From the NCBI GenBank assembly GCA_963580285.1, contig OY757011.1, positions 103,426,507 to 103,490,506 of the forward strand: DNA of 64,000 nucleotides, in the 5' to 3' direction. Made by a program: the position numbers and the translations under genes. The notes under the pieces were generated by a model. It saw only the letters and a program-made list of their open reading frames with translations, made no database searches and was not told where the DNA came from. Below are positions 1 to 10,706 of the stretch, piece after piece. Position 1 is the stretch's first letter. Each line of letters starts with the position of its first letter. The stretch comes from Lucinisca nassula (taxonomy: Eukaryota > Mollusca > Bivalvia > Lucinida > Lucinidae).

Positions 1-222
1 TAAAACGGTTAATTTTCTGATGAAAATTTGTGATATTTTTTTCTTATTTCTACTCAAAACATAAGTTGTGGGTGCTCATTAGAACCACCGCATTGAGACG
101 GTTGTAGTGAGTACTCAGCCTTTGTTTTGGAGCAGATATAAGAAAACTAATATATACCCCTGTAAACTCTTGTTTCTCTGTATAAAGTGGGGTTTACAGG
201 GGTGTTTATTACACAGACATGT
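1..222 (-). mobile_element. Foldback MITE family FB1, partial copy
   Basis: Shows the FB1 order in reverse: a TTCTTATTTCT box, a GGGTGCTCATTAGAACC arm, its inverted partner, then a GGGGTTTACAGGGG box. The family is about 280 bp, ends in CATCACGAAAACACGCCTATA, and has a central palindrome that brings two GGGTACTCGTTAGAACCGCC arms together. No coding capacity; mobilised in trans if at all. This copy is cut by the window edge and diverged. Confidence 0.6.
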
Positions 223-448
223 TAACAATATCTTGCTGAATATTCATTTTAGCCACACCCATTTCAGACTTTGAACCAATCAGATTACTTGATGTAATTT
301 ATTCCTACAAATTCATTAAATGAGTGTCAAACAGTGTAGATCCTGATCAGATCTGGATCTACACTGTTTCCAAACATGACAAACAGTGTAGATCCTGATC
401 AGATGCCATCAGATCTGGATCTACACTGTTTACAAAGATAAGGGTTTA
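222..448. mobile_element. TTAA-flanked palindromic MITE family PB1, rearranged copy
   Basis: PB1 is about 200 bp, TTAACCCTTATCCTGCTG at one end and the inverse at the other, with an internal palindrome that includes CAGTGTAGATCCAGATCAGA. The TTAA target and CCC termini suggest mobilisation by a piggyBac-type transposase (inference). This copy carries two successive copies of the palindrome, so it was internally duplicated. Confidence 0.6.
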
Positions 449-619
449 TGTGATGATCTTAGATGGAGCCGTTCCTCTGCGGAACTTCTGTGAGCATTGT
501 TTTCTTGCACAGTGTTCAGTGTATCATGACTTGTAGGCTTGCTCAGCTGAAATTATTTTACCTGATTTTCACTTTCTGTGTGGTCTAGACTTTACTTTTT
601 ATTCTCGCTTGCAGTGATT

Positions 620-919
620 TTGTTCGATTTGAGGTTTAACGTCCCCATCAACACTGTATAGGTCATTTTGAGACATTGCTTCCAATTTTTATGGGAGTTT
701 TACCCAACATTGAGATGAAATGACATCTCAAGCCCTGTCACCCAATGAAACCAATGGGTTTATAAGCATGGATGGTCCGACTCACACCATTTTGCCTGGG
801 CAGGCTTAGATCCTCTAAGCGGCGTACAAGTACTCGTGTGCAGTCAGTTTCAACTCTGCATGGAAGCTAGAAGCATCATGCAGCCAGTCTATTTCTTCAA
901 GCCTCGATGTGTGGGGGGC
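620..919 (-). mobile_element. Headless SINE family C
   Basis: A roughly 300-bp retroposon that in sense begins with GCCCCTGCCCATCGGGGCTT, contains AGTACTGGTAAACCGCTTAG and TAAGCCTGCCCAGG, and ends in GACGTTAAACCTCAAATC followed by (AAAC)n. Other copies in this window have 11-15 bp target duplications, so it moves by target-primed insertion. No convincing tRNA or 5S head is visible. Here it is on the minus strand and moderately diverged. Confidence 0.6.
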
Positions 920-1027
920 GTTGCTTGCAGTGAGCAATACATTGTTACTTACTTGTGTGTCCCTCTGTTTGTATGCCTCATCTATGTACAAATCTGTCTG
1001 TGCTGTGTGTGATAGTGTCCATTTATG

Positions 1028-1192
1028 TTTTACTTGTTTGATTTTAAGTTTAACATCCCCATCAACATGATTTAGGTCATTTTGGACATATTGCTTCCAG
1101 TTTTGTTGGACTTTTACCAGACATTGAGATGAAATGAGATCTCCGACCCTGCGGTCCAATGAAACCAATAGGGTTTTAATAGGTTCATGCAA
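1028..1192 (-). mobile_element. SINE family C, 3' fragment
   Basis: Only the tail half is present: TTTGATTTTAAGTTTAACATCCCC through the CCCAATGAAACCAATAGGG box. It lacks the TACTGGTAAACCGC domain. Confidence 0.55.
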
Positions 1193-1359
1193 TGAACACC
1201 CCTGTAATAAAGCCAACTTTGTCTAGAGACATCTGTGTACTTTTTTTTTTCCAATTTTTGCTCGAAAACATAGATTGCTGGTACTAGTTAGAACCGCCTC
1301 GCTGACAGCTATCGATCCTGTGACCTGATCACGAGTCAGACACACACAACTGAGGTACC

Positions 1360-1621
1360 CATTAAGAAAACACACCTATACAAATACATTGTAAATTTTA
1401 CCGCCAAAAATCGAAAATTTTAAGATGAAAAATTGTGATATTTTTCTTATTTCTGCTCAAAATATAGATTGTAGGTACACGTTAGAATCGCCTGATCGAG
1501 TACCTACAATCTATATTTTATAGCAGAAATAAGAAAAATAAGGTTTACCTATGTAAACCCCAGTTACAATATAAAAGTGGGTTCAAGGGGGTCAAAATTA
1601 AAAAGGCGTGTTTTCATGATG
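1360..1621 (-). mobile_element. Foldback MITE FB1, complete copy
   Basis: Runs from ATTAAGAAAACACACCTATA to AGGCGTGTTTTCATGATG with the expected central palindrome (GATTGTAGGTACACGTTAGA against GAGTACCTACAATC). A partial FB1 arm also lies just upstream (about 1235-1305). Confidence 0.65.
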
Positions 1622-1627
1622 CTAACA

Positions 1628-1786
1628 GAAGCCTCTGTGGTGTAGTGGTTATACTACTCACCTTGTAAACCAGGGGTTGCAGGATCGATCCCGGGCTTCC
1701 CTAGGCTTTCTGATGAGTCTCTAAATCGAGGTCCCATCTCCGTATGACCTTAGCTGTTGGTGAGACATAAAATTCAAACACTCACT
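1628..1786 (+). mobile_element. tRNA-Thr-headed SINE (family S1)
   Basis: The head has box A-like TGGTGTAGTGGTTA and box B-like GGATCGATCCC. The stretch CTTGTAAACCAGGG matches the anticodon arm of tRNA-Thr(TGT), so the head is derived from that tRNA. The body carries the family signature GACCTTAGCTGTTGG and ends in ACTCACTCA. It is flanked by an imperfect duplication (CATGATGCTAAC at 1615-1626, CATGATGTTAAC at 1787-1798). Not a functional tRNA gene. Confidence 0.75.
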
Positions 1787-1793
1787 CATGATG

Positions 1794-2071
1794 TTAACTC
1801 TTATCCTGCTGTTCACCACAACCCCTATCTTTGGAAACAGTGTAGATCCAGATCAGATGGCTTCTGAAGAAGCCATCTGATCAGGATCTACACCTTTGGA
1901 AACAGTGTAGATCCAGATCAGATGGCTTCTGAAGAAGCCATCTGATCAGGATCTACACTGTTTACCATTCAATTTATGAATTTGTAGGAATAAATTACAT
2001 CAAGTGATCTGATTGGTTCAAGGTCAGAAATGGGTGTGGCTAAACTGAATATACAGCAAGAGAAGGGTTAA
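1794..2071. mobile_element. PB1 MITE with duplicated palindrome
   Basis: TTAACTCTTATCCTGCTG start and AAGGGTTAA end. The central palindrome occurs twice in direct succession, each half joined at GATGGCTTCTGAAGAAGCC, giving a double cruciform-capable segment at about 1838-1963. Confidence 0.7.
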
Positions 2072-2356
2072 GGCTTGCTGTTACAAATATGTTTTCCTAT
2101 TGTCAAAGAAAATTTGGTGAGGTTTTACATGTGAATCATCTACTACATGAAATGTCAGGTCTGGTTTTATCAGAATATGAATGTTGTCTGCTAAAAGTTT
2201 TGCCCAGCACTGTAAGGGTTAATTAAGAAACCAGAAAGACAGTTCAAAGAAAAGAAAACATTCCATTGATACCATTCTTATTATTTTACAAATAAATATA
2301 ATCATTCCAAAACATAATTTATCATGTGACTAATGTTTTGTTACATGCAGTAATAT

Positions 2357-2571
2357 CCATTATCCTTATCCTACTGAATATTTTAATCTGCCACACCCAC
2401 TACCGATTATCAACCAATCAGATTACTTGATGCAAATTATTGCAACAATTTCACAATCTGAATGACAAACAATGTAGCTCCTGATCAGATGGCTTGTTTA
2501 GAAGCCATCTGATCTGGATCTACATTGTCTGAAAAATAAGGCATATTCGGGCTCAGCAAGACAAGGATTAA
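2357..2571. mobile_element. PB1 MITE, diverged copy
   Basis: TTATCCTTATCCTACTGAATA start, palindrome GATCAGATGGCTTG...AAGCCATCTGATC, end CAAGGATTAA. Family assignment is from end boxes and palindrome. Confidence 0.6.
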
Positions 2572-2587
2572 TCTTAGGCATTCCCAC

Positions 2588-2790
2588 TTGTTGGGGCGGC
2601 TTAGAGAAATAGCTTTGGCAGCACAGAGCTGAAACCGACCACACTTTAGAGTACTGGTAAACCGCATTGAAGGTCTAAGCCTGTGCAGAAAAAAAGTGGT
2701 GTGAGTCCCTTAAAACCTAGCAATTGCTTTGGTCAGTAGGTTTTGAGATATCATTTCATCTCAGCATCAAGTAAAAGTACCACCAAATTA
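2588..2790 (+). mobile_element. SINE family C, diverged copy
   Basis: Contains AGCTGAAACCGACCACACTT, GAGTACTGGTAAACCGC and the AGATATCATTTCATCTCAGC box in sense order. The tail is degraded. Confidence 0.5.
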
Positions 2791-2947
2791 TAGACCGATT
2801 GATTGTTGTGGTTTAATGACACATCAACCCTTGGGGGTTGTTTGTGTCCTCTCCCAGAGAAAGGGAGAAAAGAGATAGAAGAAACAGTAGAGACAGTAGA
2901 GGAGATGAAAGTGTGGGACAGTCGAGAAAGAGGAAAATGAATGGAAG

Positions 2948-3226
2948 CATCACGAAAACACGCCTATATAATTTTGACCCCCTTGAACCCCACTTTTACA
3001 TAGTGAAACTGGGGTTTCAGGGGTGTACCTTATTTTTCTTATTTCTGCTCTAAAATATAGATTATGGGTACTGTTAGAACCGCCTCCAGGAGGCAGTTCT
3101 AACGAGTACCCACAATCTATATTTTGAGCAGAAATAAGAAAAATATCACAATTTTTTGTCTTAAAATCTTGGTTTTTTTCGGCGGTAAAGTTTACATTGT
3201 ATTTGTATAGGCTTGTTTTCGTAATG
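2948..3226 (+). mobile_element. Foldback MITE FB1, complete copy
   Basis: CATCACGAAAACACGCCTAT at the left, TTGTTTTCGTAATG at the right. The central arms GGGTACTGTTAGAACCGCC and GGCAGTTCTAACGAGTACCC meet around 3090. One of the best-preserved copies. Confidence 0.75.
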
Positions 3227-3283
3227 GTGTAGAAACTGAAGAAATAACAATATTCATCCCCTACCCTTCCTTACTTGCTGCAG

Positions 3284-3390
3284 CCTTGCTCAACCTTGAG
3301 CAATATCAGTTGGTCTCCCAAATGACGCAAGATACACAATATATTAGCCTCACCCAAACACACCCAGATTATGGCCTGCCTGAGCACAGT
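3284..3390 (+). CDS. Candidate internal exon, unknown gene
   Basis: Acceptor-like CCTTCCTTACTTGCTGCAG precedes a 107-bp open segment that ends at a donor-like CACAGT/GTAAGC. Read with two leading bases it encodes 35 codons beginning LLNLEQYQLVSQMTQ and ending HPDYGLPEHS. The composition is protein-like and the segment is outside recognised repeats. I do not recognise the family. The donor lies in what looks like a worn MITE palindrome (3384-3424), so the real exon could end elsewhere; chance occurrence is possible. Confidence 0.35.
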
Positions 3391-3484
3391 GTAAGCCCAG
3401 ATGAGGGTCTACACTGTTTGCCACTTTTCCAGCTATTTTTAGACACCAGATCAGCTAGTATATTGTACTTGTTCAAATTTTAGA

Positions 3485-3560
3485 ATAGATTTTCGGATGA
3501 GTCTTTAAACCGAGGTCCCGTCTCCGTATGACCTTAGCTGTTGGTGGGATGTAAAACGCA
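3485..3560 (+). mobile_element. SINE S1, 3' body fragment
   Basis: TTCGGATGAGTCTTTAAACC and GACCTTAGCTGTTGGTGGGA are the S1 body. The tRNA head is absent. Confidence 0.6.
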
Positions 3561-4140
3561 CTCAATCAAATTTTAGAACATGTATGTTAAGGAGTTGAGA
3601 TGTACAAATATTTTGGGTTAATACGGGATTATGGATCCATGAGGATATTGGGTTTGTTTAAAAAAAAGTAAGGAATTCTAAGGTTATTAAAATTTTTCAG
3701 ACTCAACTCCAGAGAGCATGCAAATTGAGCATGTTTTTTTTTACTGTTTTTCAGTTACCAAAAATTTATGACAATTCCATGTTCCTACCAACAGGCAATA
3801 ATATTTGTCCTGCCCATAAATATTAAAATGCCAACAATTGTTGGCATTTTAACATTTATGAGCAGAACAAATTTTTATGCTCAGATAAGTTGAGCATGAA
3901 AACTGAGCAGTTCAGTTTATAGAAAAAACAACAACAACTGAAAGTCGCAAAAAGTTGTCCCCCTTATTCAAAATGGTGGAAATTATGCTGAGCAAATCTA
4001 TTATATTCTCCTGAATAAAATCAAGAAAAAAATGTGCTATATTATAAATTGCTTATTTAATTGCCAAAAGCATTATTAAGTACATGCAGATGTTGCACAT
4101 CAAGGTGCATAAAAATGTGCTAACCTGTTACTGTAATCAG
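3561..4140. other. Non-repeat AT-rich stretch with small inverted repeat
   Basis: Holds an imperfect foldback around 3795-3885, whose arms read ATATTTGTCCTGCCCATAAA and TTTATGAGCAGAACAAAT, centred on CCAACAATTGTTGG. An acceptor-like TTTTTACTGTTTTTCAG ends at about 3754, but no matching donor is evident. Nothing else supported. Confidence 0.4.
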
Positions 4141-4230
4141 ACAGATTTCATGGCGGTTACATAGTTGTGGAAAACCGCAACATATTGCAGATGTATGCAC
4201 ATGTTGCAGTGACCCCTAGACTAGTGCACA
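4141..4230 (+). CDS. Candidate internal exon, unknown gene
   Basis: Preceded by AACCTGTTACTGTAATCAG and followed by GTACGT. With two leading bases it encodes RFHGGYIVVENRNILQMYAH and then VAVTPRLVH, open throughout and protein-like. The frame also stays open past this donor to a second possible donor (GTAAAAG near 4302). Family not recognised. The upstream polypyrimidine tract is weak, so confidence is limited. Confidence 0.35.
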
Positions 4231-4340
4231 GTACGTACTGTAATAAATATCTGGGTAAAACCCAACTTTGCTTTGTGTTCAAGAAAAATGGGTTTGCAAG
4301 GGTAAAAGATAGTTCTGTTAAAATCTTAACTGATTGCCCT

Positions 4341-4515
4341 TTTGTTTGTTTGATTTGAGGTTTAACGCCCCACTCAACACTGTATAGGTCATTTTGGAGA
4401 TGTTGCCTCTAATTTTGTGGGACCATTACCTGACATTGGGATGAAATTACAGCCCTTTGAAAACCAATAGAGTTTATATGGATGAACTGTTGACTCGCAT
4501 TACTTTGCCTGCAAA
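4341..4515 (-). mobile_element. SINE family C, 3' fragment
   Basis: TTTGATTTGAGGTTTAACGC tail box, TAGGTCATTTTGGAGATG and a degraded AATGAAACC box, antisense. Confidence 0.5.
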
Positions 4516-4526
4516 CTGATCTTTCT

Positions 4527-5080
4527 TTAATCCTAATGTCCTGTTGAATAAGAATATGCACTAACTTTGGCAAACATCAGATGGCTTCTGGAGAAGCCAT
4601 CTGATGTTTGCCAAGGTTAGTGCATACTGATTGTTTTGTTTGTTTGAAATGAGGTTTAACATCCCCCTCAAAACTTGAGGTTTAACATCCCCCTCAAAAC
4701 TATTTAGGTCATTTTAGAGAAGCTGCTACCAATTTTTCGGGACTTTTACCCGACATTGAGATGAAATGACATCTCAAGCCCTGCTGCCCAGTGAAACCAA
4801 AAGGCTTATATGCAATGGACGGTCTGACTCACCCCGCTTTTCCTGGGCAGGCTTAGTCCTTCTAAGTGGTTTACCAGTACTCATGTGTGGCCAGTTTCAG
4901 CTCTGTGTGGAAGCAACATGCAGCCCAATCTATTTTTCCAAGCCCCGATGGGCAGGCGCAAGCATACTGATTGTCATTAAGTTCCTTAATTTGTGGAATA
5001 AATAACATCAATTAATCTGACAGGTTGAAAGTCAGAAATAGGTGAGACAAAATCAATTTATTCAGCAGAACTAGCGTTAA
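4527..5080. mobile_element. PB1-like MITE interrupted by a family C SINE
   Basis: A TTAA-bounded MITE with a variant palindrome (GCAAACATCAGATGGCTTCT and its inverse). It is split by a family C SINE (4635-4961, minus) flanked by the 13-bp duplication GCATACTGATTGT at 4622-4634 and 4962-4974. The end CAGCAGAACTAGCGTTAA is a worn PB1 end. Confidence 0.65.
4635..4961 (-). mobile_element. SINE family C with 13-bp target duplication
   Basis: Antisense copy with a short tandem duplication of its tail box (GAGGTTTAACATCCCCCTCA appears twice). The exact 13-bp flanking repeat shows that it arrived by retroposition after the surrounding MITE. Confidence 0.75.
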
Positions 5081-5119
5081 GAATAATGAATAAATGACAT
5101 TACACAACGATATAATGGT

Positions 5120-5262
5120 GAATGGTGTCAACTAACATTTTTCCTATGAAAATTTGGGATGTTTTTCTTCTTATTTTAGCACAAAACACACCTCACTGAG
5201 GCAGTTCTAAGAAATACCCAAAGTCTATGTTTTTGAACCAGAATAAGGAAAATAATGTATAC
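5120..5262. mobile_element. FB1 fragment
   Basis: Contains the AAAATTTGGGATGTTTTTCT box and a GAGGCAGTTCTAAGAAATACC arm of FB1. Ends are lost. Confidence 0.4.
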
Positions 5263-5858
5263 ACATGTGCCCCCGCCCATTTGGGCTTGGAGAAATAGTA
5301 GGAGCTCCAAGCTATTGAGATTGAGCAATAGGTGGTCTGAAAGTACCAAAAATTTAAGCCATAACCCTTTTAAGATCAACATATTGGAAGGTAGAAAACA
5401 GATGTTTCCCAACTTTTACGTCTTGCAAAAGCTTTGAAATTATGGGATACATTTAGGTACTGTTGCGCTTATTCGAAATTTGCTGAATGGCCATGTTAAA
5501 TGACAGGATTCGAAATTTAAGATACACTGACAACTCAAAAAAAGCATTTATTAACCATAACTGACACCACAATATAAGGTTATGGCAAATTTACCATGCT
5601 TGTTATATCTACTGGCATTTTCTGAGTTGAGACATGGTAAAAAGTACCTTAATTTATTGTATATCACTGTGTGACAGAATGCTGTGGAAAGCTATGCTTT
5701 TTCTCCAGTGCAAAATGTCTTTATATTTTATGATTTATGATATATGCACAACAAACAAAGTATTTGCAAAGTCAAAAACTATTTTAGCCATTTCTGATGT
5801 GCTGAAGAACTCTTTGATGAATCAAATACACACAGTCCCGAATTGCTGCCAGAATATA
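5263..5858. other. Non-repeat AT-rich stretch
   Basis: No confident gene or repeat. A pyrimidine-rich acceptor-like segment (TATGCTTTTTCTCCAG near 5715) precedes a short open frame, but no convincing donor follows. A fragment of the family C start (GCCCCCGCCCATTTGGGCTTG) lies at about 5270-5290. Confidence 0.35.
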
Positions 5859-8670
5859 AACAAGAGGCCCATGGGCCACTATGCTCACCATAGCTCAGGT
5901 GGGCACTGCCCAATTGCAGCCATGTATTTTAACATGGTATCATTTTAATCTGCCAAGAGAACCCCAATATCCAAATGAGCACCCATGTGGATTCAGTATA
6001 TGAAACATTAGGCCTTTTATGAAGTAGAGGGGCGGGGCATGGACCCAATGGAGCCCTGGTTGGTATCACTAAATGTGTCTTATCACACTAGGATGGTTTA
6101 GCAGTGGGGATCTGTAGGGCTGGAGATATAAGGCCTCTTAAACAGTGGAGGGGTTGGTCGATCCCAGGAAAGCCCAAGATTGTTGTCCCTAAATGTGTCT
6201 TATCATAAGGACCAAGTATATATATGGTTTAGGGGTGGGAATCTGAACAGTTTCCGAGATATGAGACCCTTTTATGAAGTGGAAAGGCACCTGCGGACAC
6301 CCCTACAGTAGGTGTGCTAATAATAAGGAACAAGAACATATATGATTATGGGGTGGGGATTTGAATGGTTTCTGAAATATATGGCCTTTTATGAAGTGGA
6401 AGGTCGAGGCACATTGCCTCAGCACAAAGAGACCCCCCAAGTTGGTGTGACTGAACGAGTCTTATCATAAGGAGCAAGAATATATATGGTTTAGGGGTGG
6501 GGAGCTGAACGATTTCTGAGATATATGGCTTTTAATGAAGTCAAGCGGTGGGGCATGGCCCGGGCATGCCCCAGGGACTCACAAGCTGGTGTCATTGAAT
6601 GCGTCATATCATAAGGAAGATGAATATATATGGTTTAGGGGTGGGGCTTGGACCAGTTTCTGAGATATAAGGCCTTTTCTGAAGTGCAGGGGTGGGGCAA
6701 GGCCCCGGGAGATCCCCAGGTTGATGTCAATGAATGTGTCTTATCATAAGGAACAAGCGTATATATGGTTTAGGGGTGGGGATCTGTAAGGTTTCCAAGA
6801 TATTGTGATATTATGAAATGGATGGGGTGGGGCATGGCCCCGAACATCCCTGGGGACCCCCAGGTTGGTGTCACTGAATGCTTTTTATCATAATGAACGA
6901 GAATTTATAATGTTAATGTTAAGGGGGTGGGGATCTGTAAGGTTACTGGGATATTGGGCCTTTTATGAAGTGGAGGGGGTGGGGCATGGCCCCAGCACAT
7001 CCCAGGGGACCCCCAGGTTGGTGTCACTGAGTCCATCTTATCATAAGGAACAAGAATATATATGGATTAGGGGTGGGGATCTCAATGGTTTCTGAGATAA
7101 ATGGCATTTTATGAAGTGGAGGGGGTGGGGCATGTCCCCGGCTCATCCCCGGGGACCCCCAGGTTGGTATCACTTAATGCATCTAAGCATAAGGAACAAG
7201 AATATATATAGTTAAGGGGTTGGGATCTGAATGGTTTCTGAGATAAATGGCATTTTATGAAATAGAGGGGGCAGGGCATGTCCCCGGCACATCCCGGGGG
7301 ACCCCAGGTTGATGTCTTATCATAAGGAACAAGAATATATATGGTTTAGGGGTTGGGATCTGTAAGGTTTCTGAGATATGTTACCTCCCTTCCATTATCT
7401 ACCTTGGTAGATCATATGCATAGCTTCTAGGTTTATAACCACTCTCTGACAACTGCGTCAGGGAGTCGACTCTTTGGCTCAGTGGTTAGAGCACTGGACT
7501 ATCACCAGAGCGGCCCAGGTTCGAATCCCACCATAGGCGGGGATTTTTCAGGCTATGCTTCTTTACATTGTTACGGTTTTCATGTCGGAAGATGGGGGCT
7601 CGTCCGGGATTGGACTTTATATGCCAGAATTGGCTTGTGCCGAAGTTGGCATCTTTCACGTCATCATAAATGATGACTTCCTTGAAGAGGGGGTGTGTTA
7701 CCTCCCTTCCATTATCTACCTGGGTAGATCATATGCTTCTAGGTTTATAACCACTCTCTGACAACTGCGTCAGGGAGTCGACTCTTTGGCTCAGCGGTTA
7801 GAGCACTGGACTATCACCCGAGCGGCCTGGGTTCGAATCCCACCATAGGCGGGGATTTTTCAGGCTATGCTTCTTTCCATTGTTACGGCTTTCATGTCGT
7901 AAGAGATATAAGGCATTTTATGAAGTGGAGGGGATGGGGCATGGCCCGGCACAACCTAGGGCCCACCCAGGTTGACATAAAAGCATATGGCTGAGAGAAG
8001 TTTACTCAAGGAACATGTTTATGTAAGTTTTGTAAAAATATCTGCAATGACTTGGCAATAAATGCCATTTTTCAGTTTTCCCCATTATAAGTCAATGGAA
8101 ACTCTAAGTTGCCATAGCAACAAAACTGAAAGGCCAAATTTCATAAAAAAACACAAAAATTGTAAAGGCAAATATGGTGAATATTTTCATAAAGTCTCAG
8201 CCTTCTAGAGCATATGGTTTCTGAGAAGATGATTTTTTAAGTATTTCATTGTCTATTTTTTTGCATTTTGGTTTCCATGGCAACCAATAAAAATGGGCAG
8301 AAGGCCTAAAATCATACGGCAGATAGTAGATTGCCTATGGAACACTTCTATGAAATTTTTGTCAAAATATCTGCAGAGGCTTGGCAGTAAATGCCATTTT
8401 GCGATTTTCCCCATTATAAGTCTATGGAAACTACAAGTTGCCATAGCAACCAAACTAATGAGCCGATTTTGAAAAAAAAAAAACACACAACTTTCAATCC
8501 CCCAGGCCAAGGAAAATACAGATAAAATTTGGGCCCAATCGGCCCAGTGGCTTCAGAGGAGATGTCGTTTGAAAGTGTTGACGCAGACAACATACGTCAT
8601 ACGACGGACGATGATGAACAACTGCCTATCCCAGAAGCTCCCCCGGAGCCTTCGGCTCTGGTGAGCTAAA
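5859..8670 (-). mobile_element. Tandem-core element G (pearl/Helitron-like)
   Basis: In reverse orientation it starts with TTTTTAGCTCACCAGAGCCG, which with the following CCTTCGGCTC can form a hairpin, and ends with GGGCCTCTTGTTT. Those termini are shared by at least eight elements in this window. The core (about 6000-7930) holds degenerate tandem units of about 140 bp marked by TATATGGTTTAGGGGTGGGG and ATGAAGTGGAGGGGGTGGGG. No transposase is visible. Similar organisation is known from bivalve pearl elements and DINE-1/Helentron derivatives; the class assignment is inference. Confidence 0.6.
7381..7905 (+). repeat. Tandem duplication of a tRNA-like unit inside element G
   Basis: A segment beginning TTACCTCCCTTCCATTATCT recurs about 318 bp later. 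Each copy carries TTTGGCTCAGTGGTTAGAGC (or AGCGG) and GGTTCGAATCCCACC, good pol III box A and box B matches (7471-7545 and 7780-7855). The implied anticodon loop ACTATCA lacks the U33 of a real tRNA, so these are tRNA-derived SINE heads, not tRNA genes. Confidence 0.65.
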
Positions 8671-9047
8671 AATGTTCACTGTTTAACATACAATTCACAT
8701 TCAAATGAAAAGGCCTCACTGGTGTATATGGAGCTAAACTTTTTGATGAAATCATCATCATCATCATCATCATCATTGTCATCAATGGCAATATCATCAT
8801 TTACAGTATTTATTGTCGGTGCCATAATCCAAATATTTAAAATATGAGCATTTAGTATATAAACACCATATGTTTAAACAATCAGTTTCTATCCAGGGCA
8901 TCAATAACAATATTAATATCATGACCATTTATAGCACCAATATGAGCAATATAATTTAGCAAAAACAACGATTTGGATTATTTAGTTTTGGGACACTAAT
9001 TGCACACCTGGGTCAAAGGTCTGATCCTTTGTTTGGAAATTTCATAG
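8671..9047. repeat. Intergenic/intronic sequence with (ATC)n microsatellite
   Basis: A run of TCA/ATC triplets at about 8750-8780. The rest is AT-rich without recognisable features. Confidence 0.5.
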
Positions 9048-9123
9048 AGGGTTTCCATCCCATGAGATTCAACAGGGAAGGACCAGACAAGACTTTGCTA
9101 ATGCCAAAGATGCTGATTACACT
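9048..9123 (+). CDS. Candidate exon, two possible frames
   Basis: Preceded by TTTGTTTGGAAATTTCATAG, followed by GTGTGT or GTGTAC. Two frames are open: one gives GFPSHEIQQGRTRQDFANAK then DADYT, the other GFHPMRFNREGPDKTLLMPK onward. Either could be real and so could neither. No family recognised. Confidence 0.22.
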
Positions 9124-9955
9124 GTGTGTACACACAGGCTTATCTGCATATTTATCGTTCATACATGAAATTTGCAGGTTTTCTCATGATGAGGCTCATT
9201 CATTATGGTCTATAATATATTAAATGATAAAAGTGTATGAATAGATTGGTGCAAATGTTAAGCAGCTAAACTACACAGTTTGATCTAATCCTGTGTGAAA
9301 ATATTTCTATGAAGCAGCCATCACTATTGTACCACTTTTGGAGCCGCTATACTTACACATTCTATGCCAAATAGAGAATAGTATTCTCAATTCTCAAACA
9401 ATCTATTATTTTATTCCTAAAAATTCCAGAAAGGGGTGTGTGCATGGCATATGCTGGTTACAAAAACACATTATAATGTATTTATTATTTAGCAATATAC
9501 AAGTTGCCTATGTTAACTTAAAACAAGTTTTTCGTGAAAAGCTTGCCCCAAATATGCTTACCATAGTCCCATTTTGGACCATTTTACTGGTTAAAAGCAT
9601 GGTGTGTATCATATTTATACTTCATTAATGAGTTTCGTGCATGAAACAAGTTAAACAAATGTAAATTGCACCACTGTTAATGACTACATCTGAAAAGACC
9701 TTAATATTTCAACATTGTCCTAATGTTAGTCTTATTACATAACTGGCACATTCGTGAACTTGCGTACCGCATGTTGGCATGATATAAAACATGTTTTGCA
9801 ATACGTAAAAAATGGGAAATATTGTGTTTCATACTGCCCAGATATAGTACTAAAATAATATACTAAAGAGAATTTTGGTACCATGGTGGCCACTCAAAAT
9901 GCATTTTTGTGAGCTTTCGTCACACGGGAGCTTCTACTAAAATAGATTTGGCTGC
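9124..9955. other. AT-rich non-repeat stretch
   Basis: No supported gene. One acceptor-like site (ATTTTATTCCTAAAAATTCCAG near 9430) is followed by a short open frame, but there is no corroboration. Confidence 0.3.
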
Positions 9956-9959
9956 ATGG

Positions 9960-10152
9960 TGCTTCCCCGACCAAACTTTAAGTACTGGTAAACTGCTTAG
10001 AAGGTTTAAGCCTGCCCAGGCAAAGTGGTGCCAGTTGGACTGTCCCTGCATATAAACCCTATAGACTTGTTTGGGTGGTAGGGCTTGGGGTGTCATTTCA
10101 TCTCAGTGAAAACAAAATCAGAAGCAACGTCTCCTACATGACCTAAATACAG
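9960..10152 (+). mobile_element. SINE family C, 5'-truncated copy
   Basis: GTACTGGTAAACTGCTTAGA and AAGCCTGCCCAGGCAAAGTG in sense, with a shortened tail. Confidence 0.5.
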
Positions 10153-10286
10153 TGAAATTCGGCTATTAAGACCACCTAAATTTAAGACTAATTCTGCTTT
10201 AAATGTTGCAGTTATTCTTTCTTTGTGGATTCTGCATAGTGTCCTCTGTTCAGAGACGTGGTCTTAATATAGGAATTTTACTGTAG
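10152..10286. mobile_element. Foldback family FB2 (ACAGTAAAATTCC ends)
   Basis: Left TACAGTGAAATTCGGCTATT and right GGAATTTTACTGTA are inverted ends around TTAAGACCACC / GTGGTCTTAATATA arms. Related copies at about 44960-45048, 51948-52010 and 58247-58320. No coding capacity. Confidence 0.5.
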
Positions 10287-10706
10287 TGTTGGTAGGGATG
10301 TAGAACTTCAAAACAAATACCCTCATAAACACTAGGTTTCCCTGCATAAAGTGGAATGTGTGGCAGCTGTAAAACCCCTGTCACACCAGGGCTGCCTTCT
10401 GACGGCGTCAAAGAAAAATGCAGAACGCCGAGATACGCGCAGTACGATCGCAAACATCGCCGTAGCAATGCATCGGCATCGCTAGTAGGCGCGTTGGGAT
10501 TGCATAGAACGCCAAGCAACGGCGCGCATTTTGAGCATGCTCAAAACAAACGCCGTTGCTCGGCGTTCTGATCAGAGCACAGTGAGGTCGCCGTAAGGTT
10601 GCCATAGCAGCGCAGTAAGGTCTCCTACAATGCTACAGGAGCTCGGCAGGGGCGCATAGGTCTCCTACAACGCCATATAAGCTCCGCTTGTATAATTGAT
10701 TAACTG

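Noticed and set aside
4167..4358. Whole 63-residue frame as a small gene
   Set aside because: A likely acceptor lies upstream and a donor inside, and the frame's end runs into a SINE tail; an exon fits better than a stand-alone gene.
7471..7855. Functional tRNA genes
   Set aside because: A and B boxes are present, but the acceptor stem does not pair and U33 is missing; the sequence continues into repeat. The same holds for the S1, S2, S3 and S4 heads.
8750..8780. Regulatory element
   Set aside because: Simple (ATC)n microsatellite.
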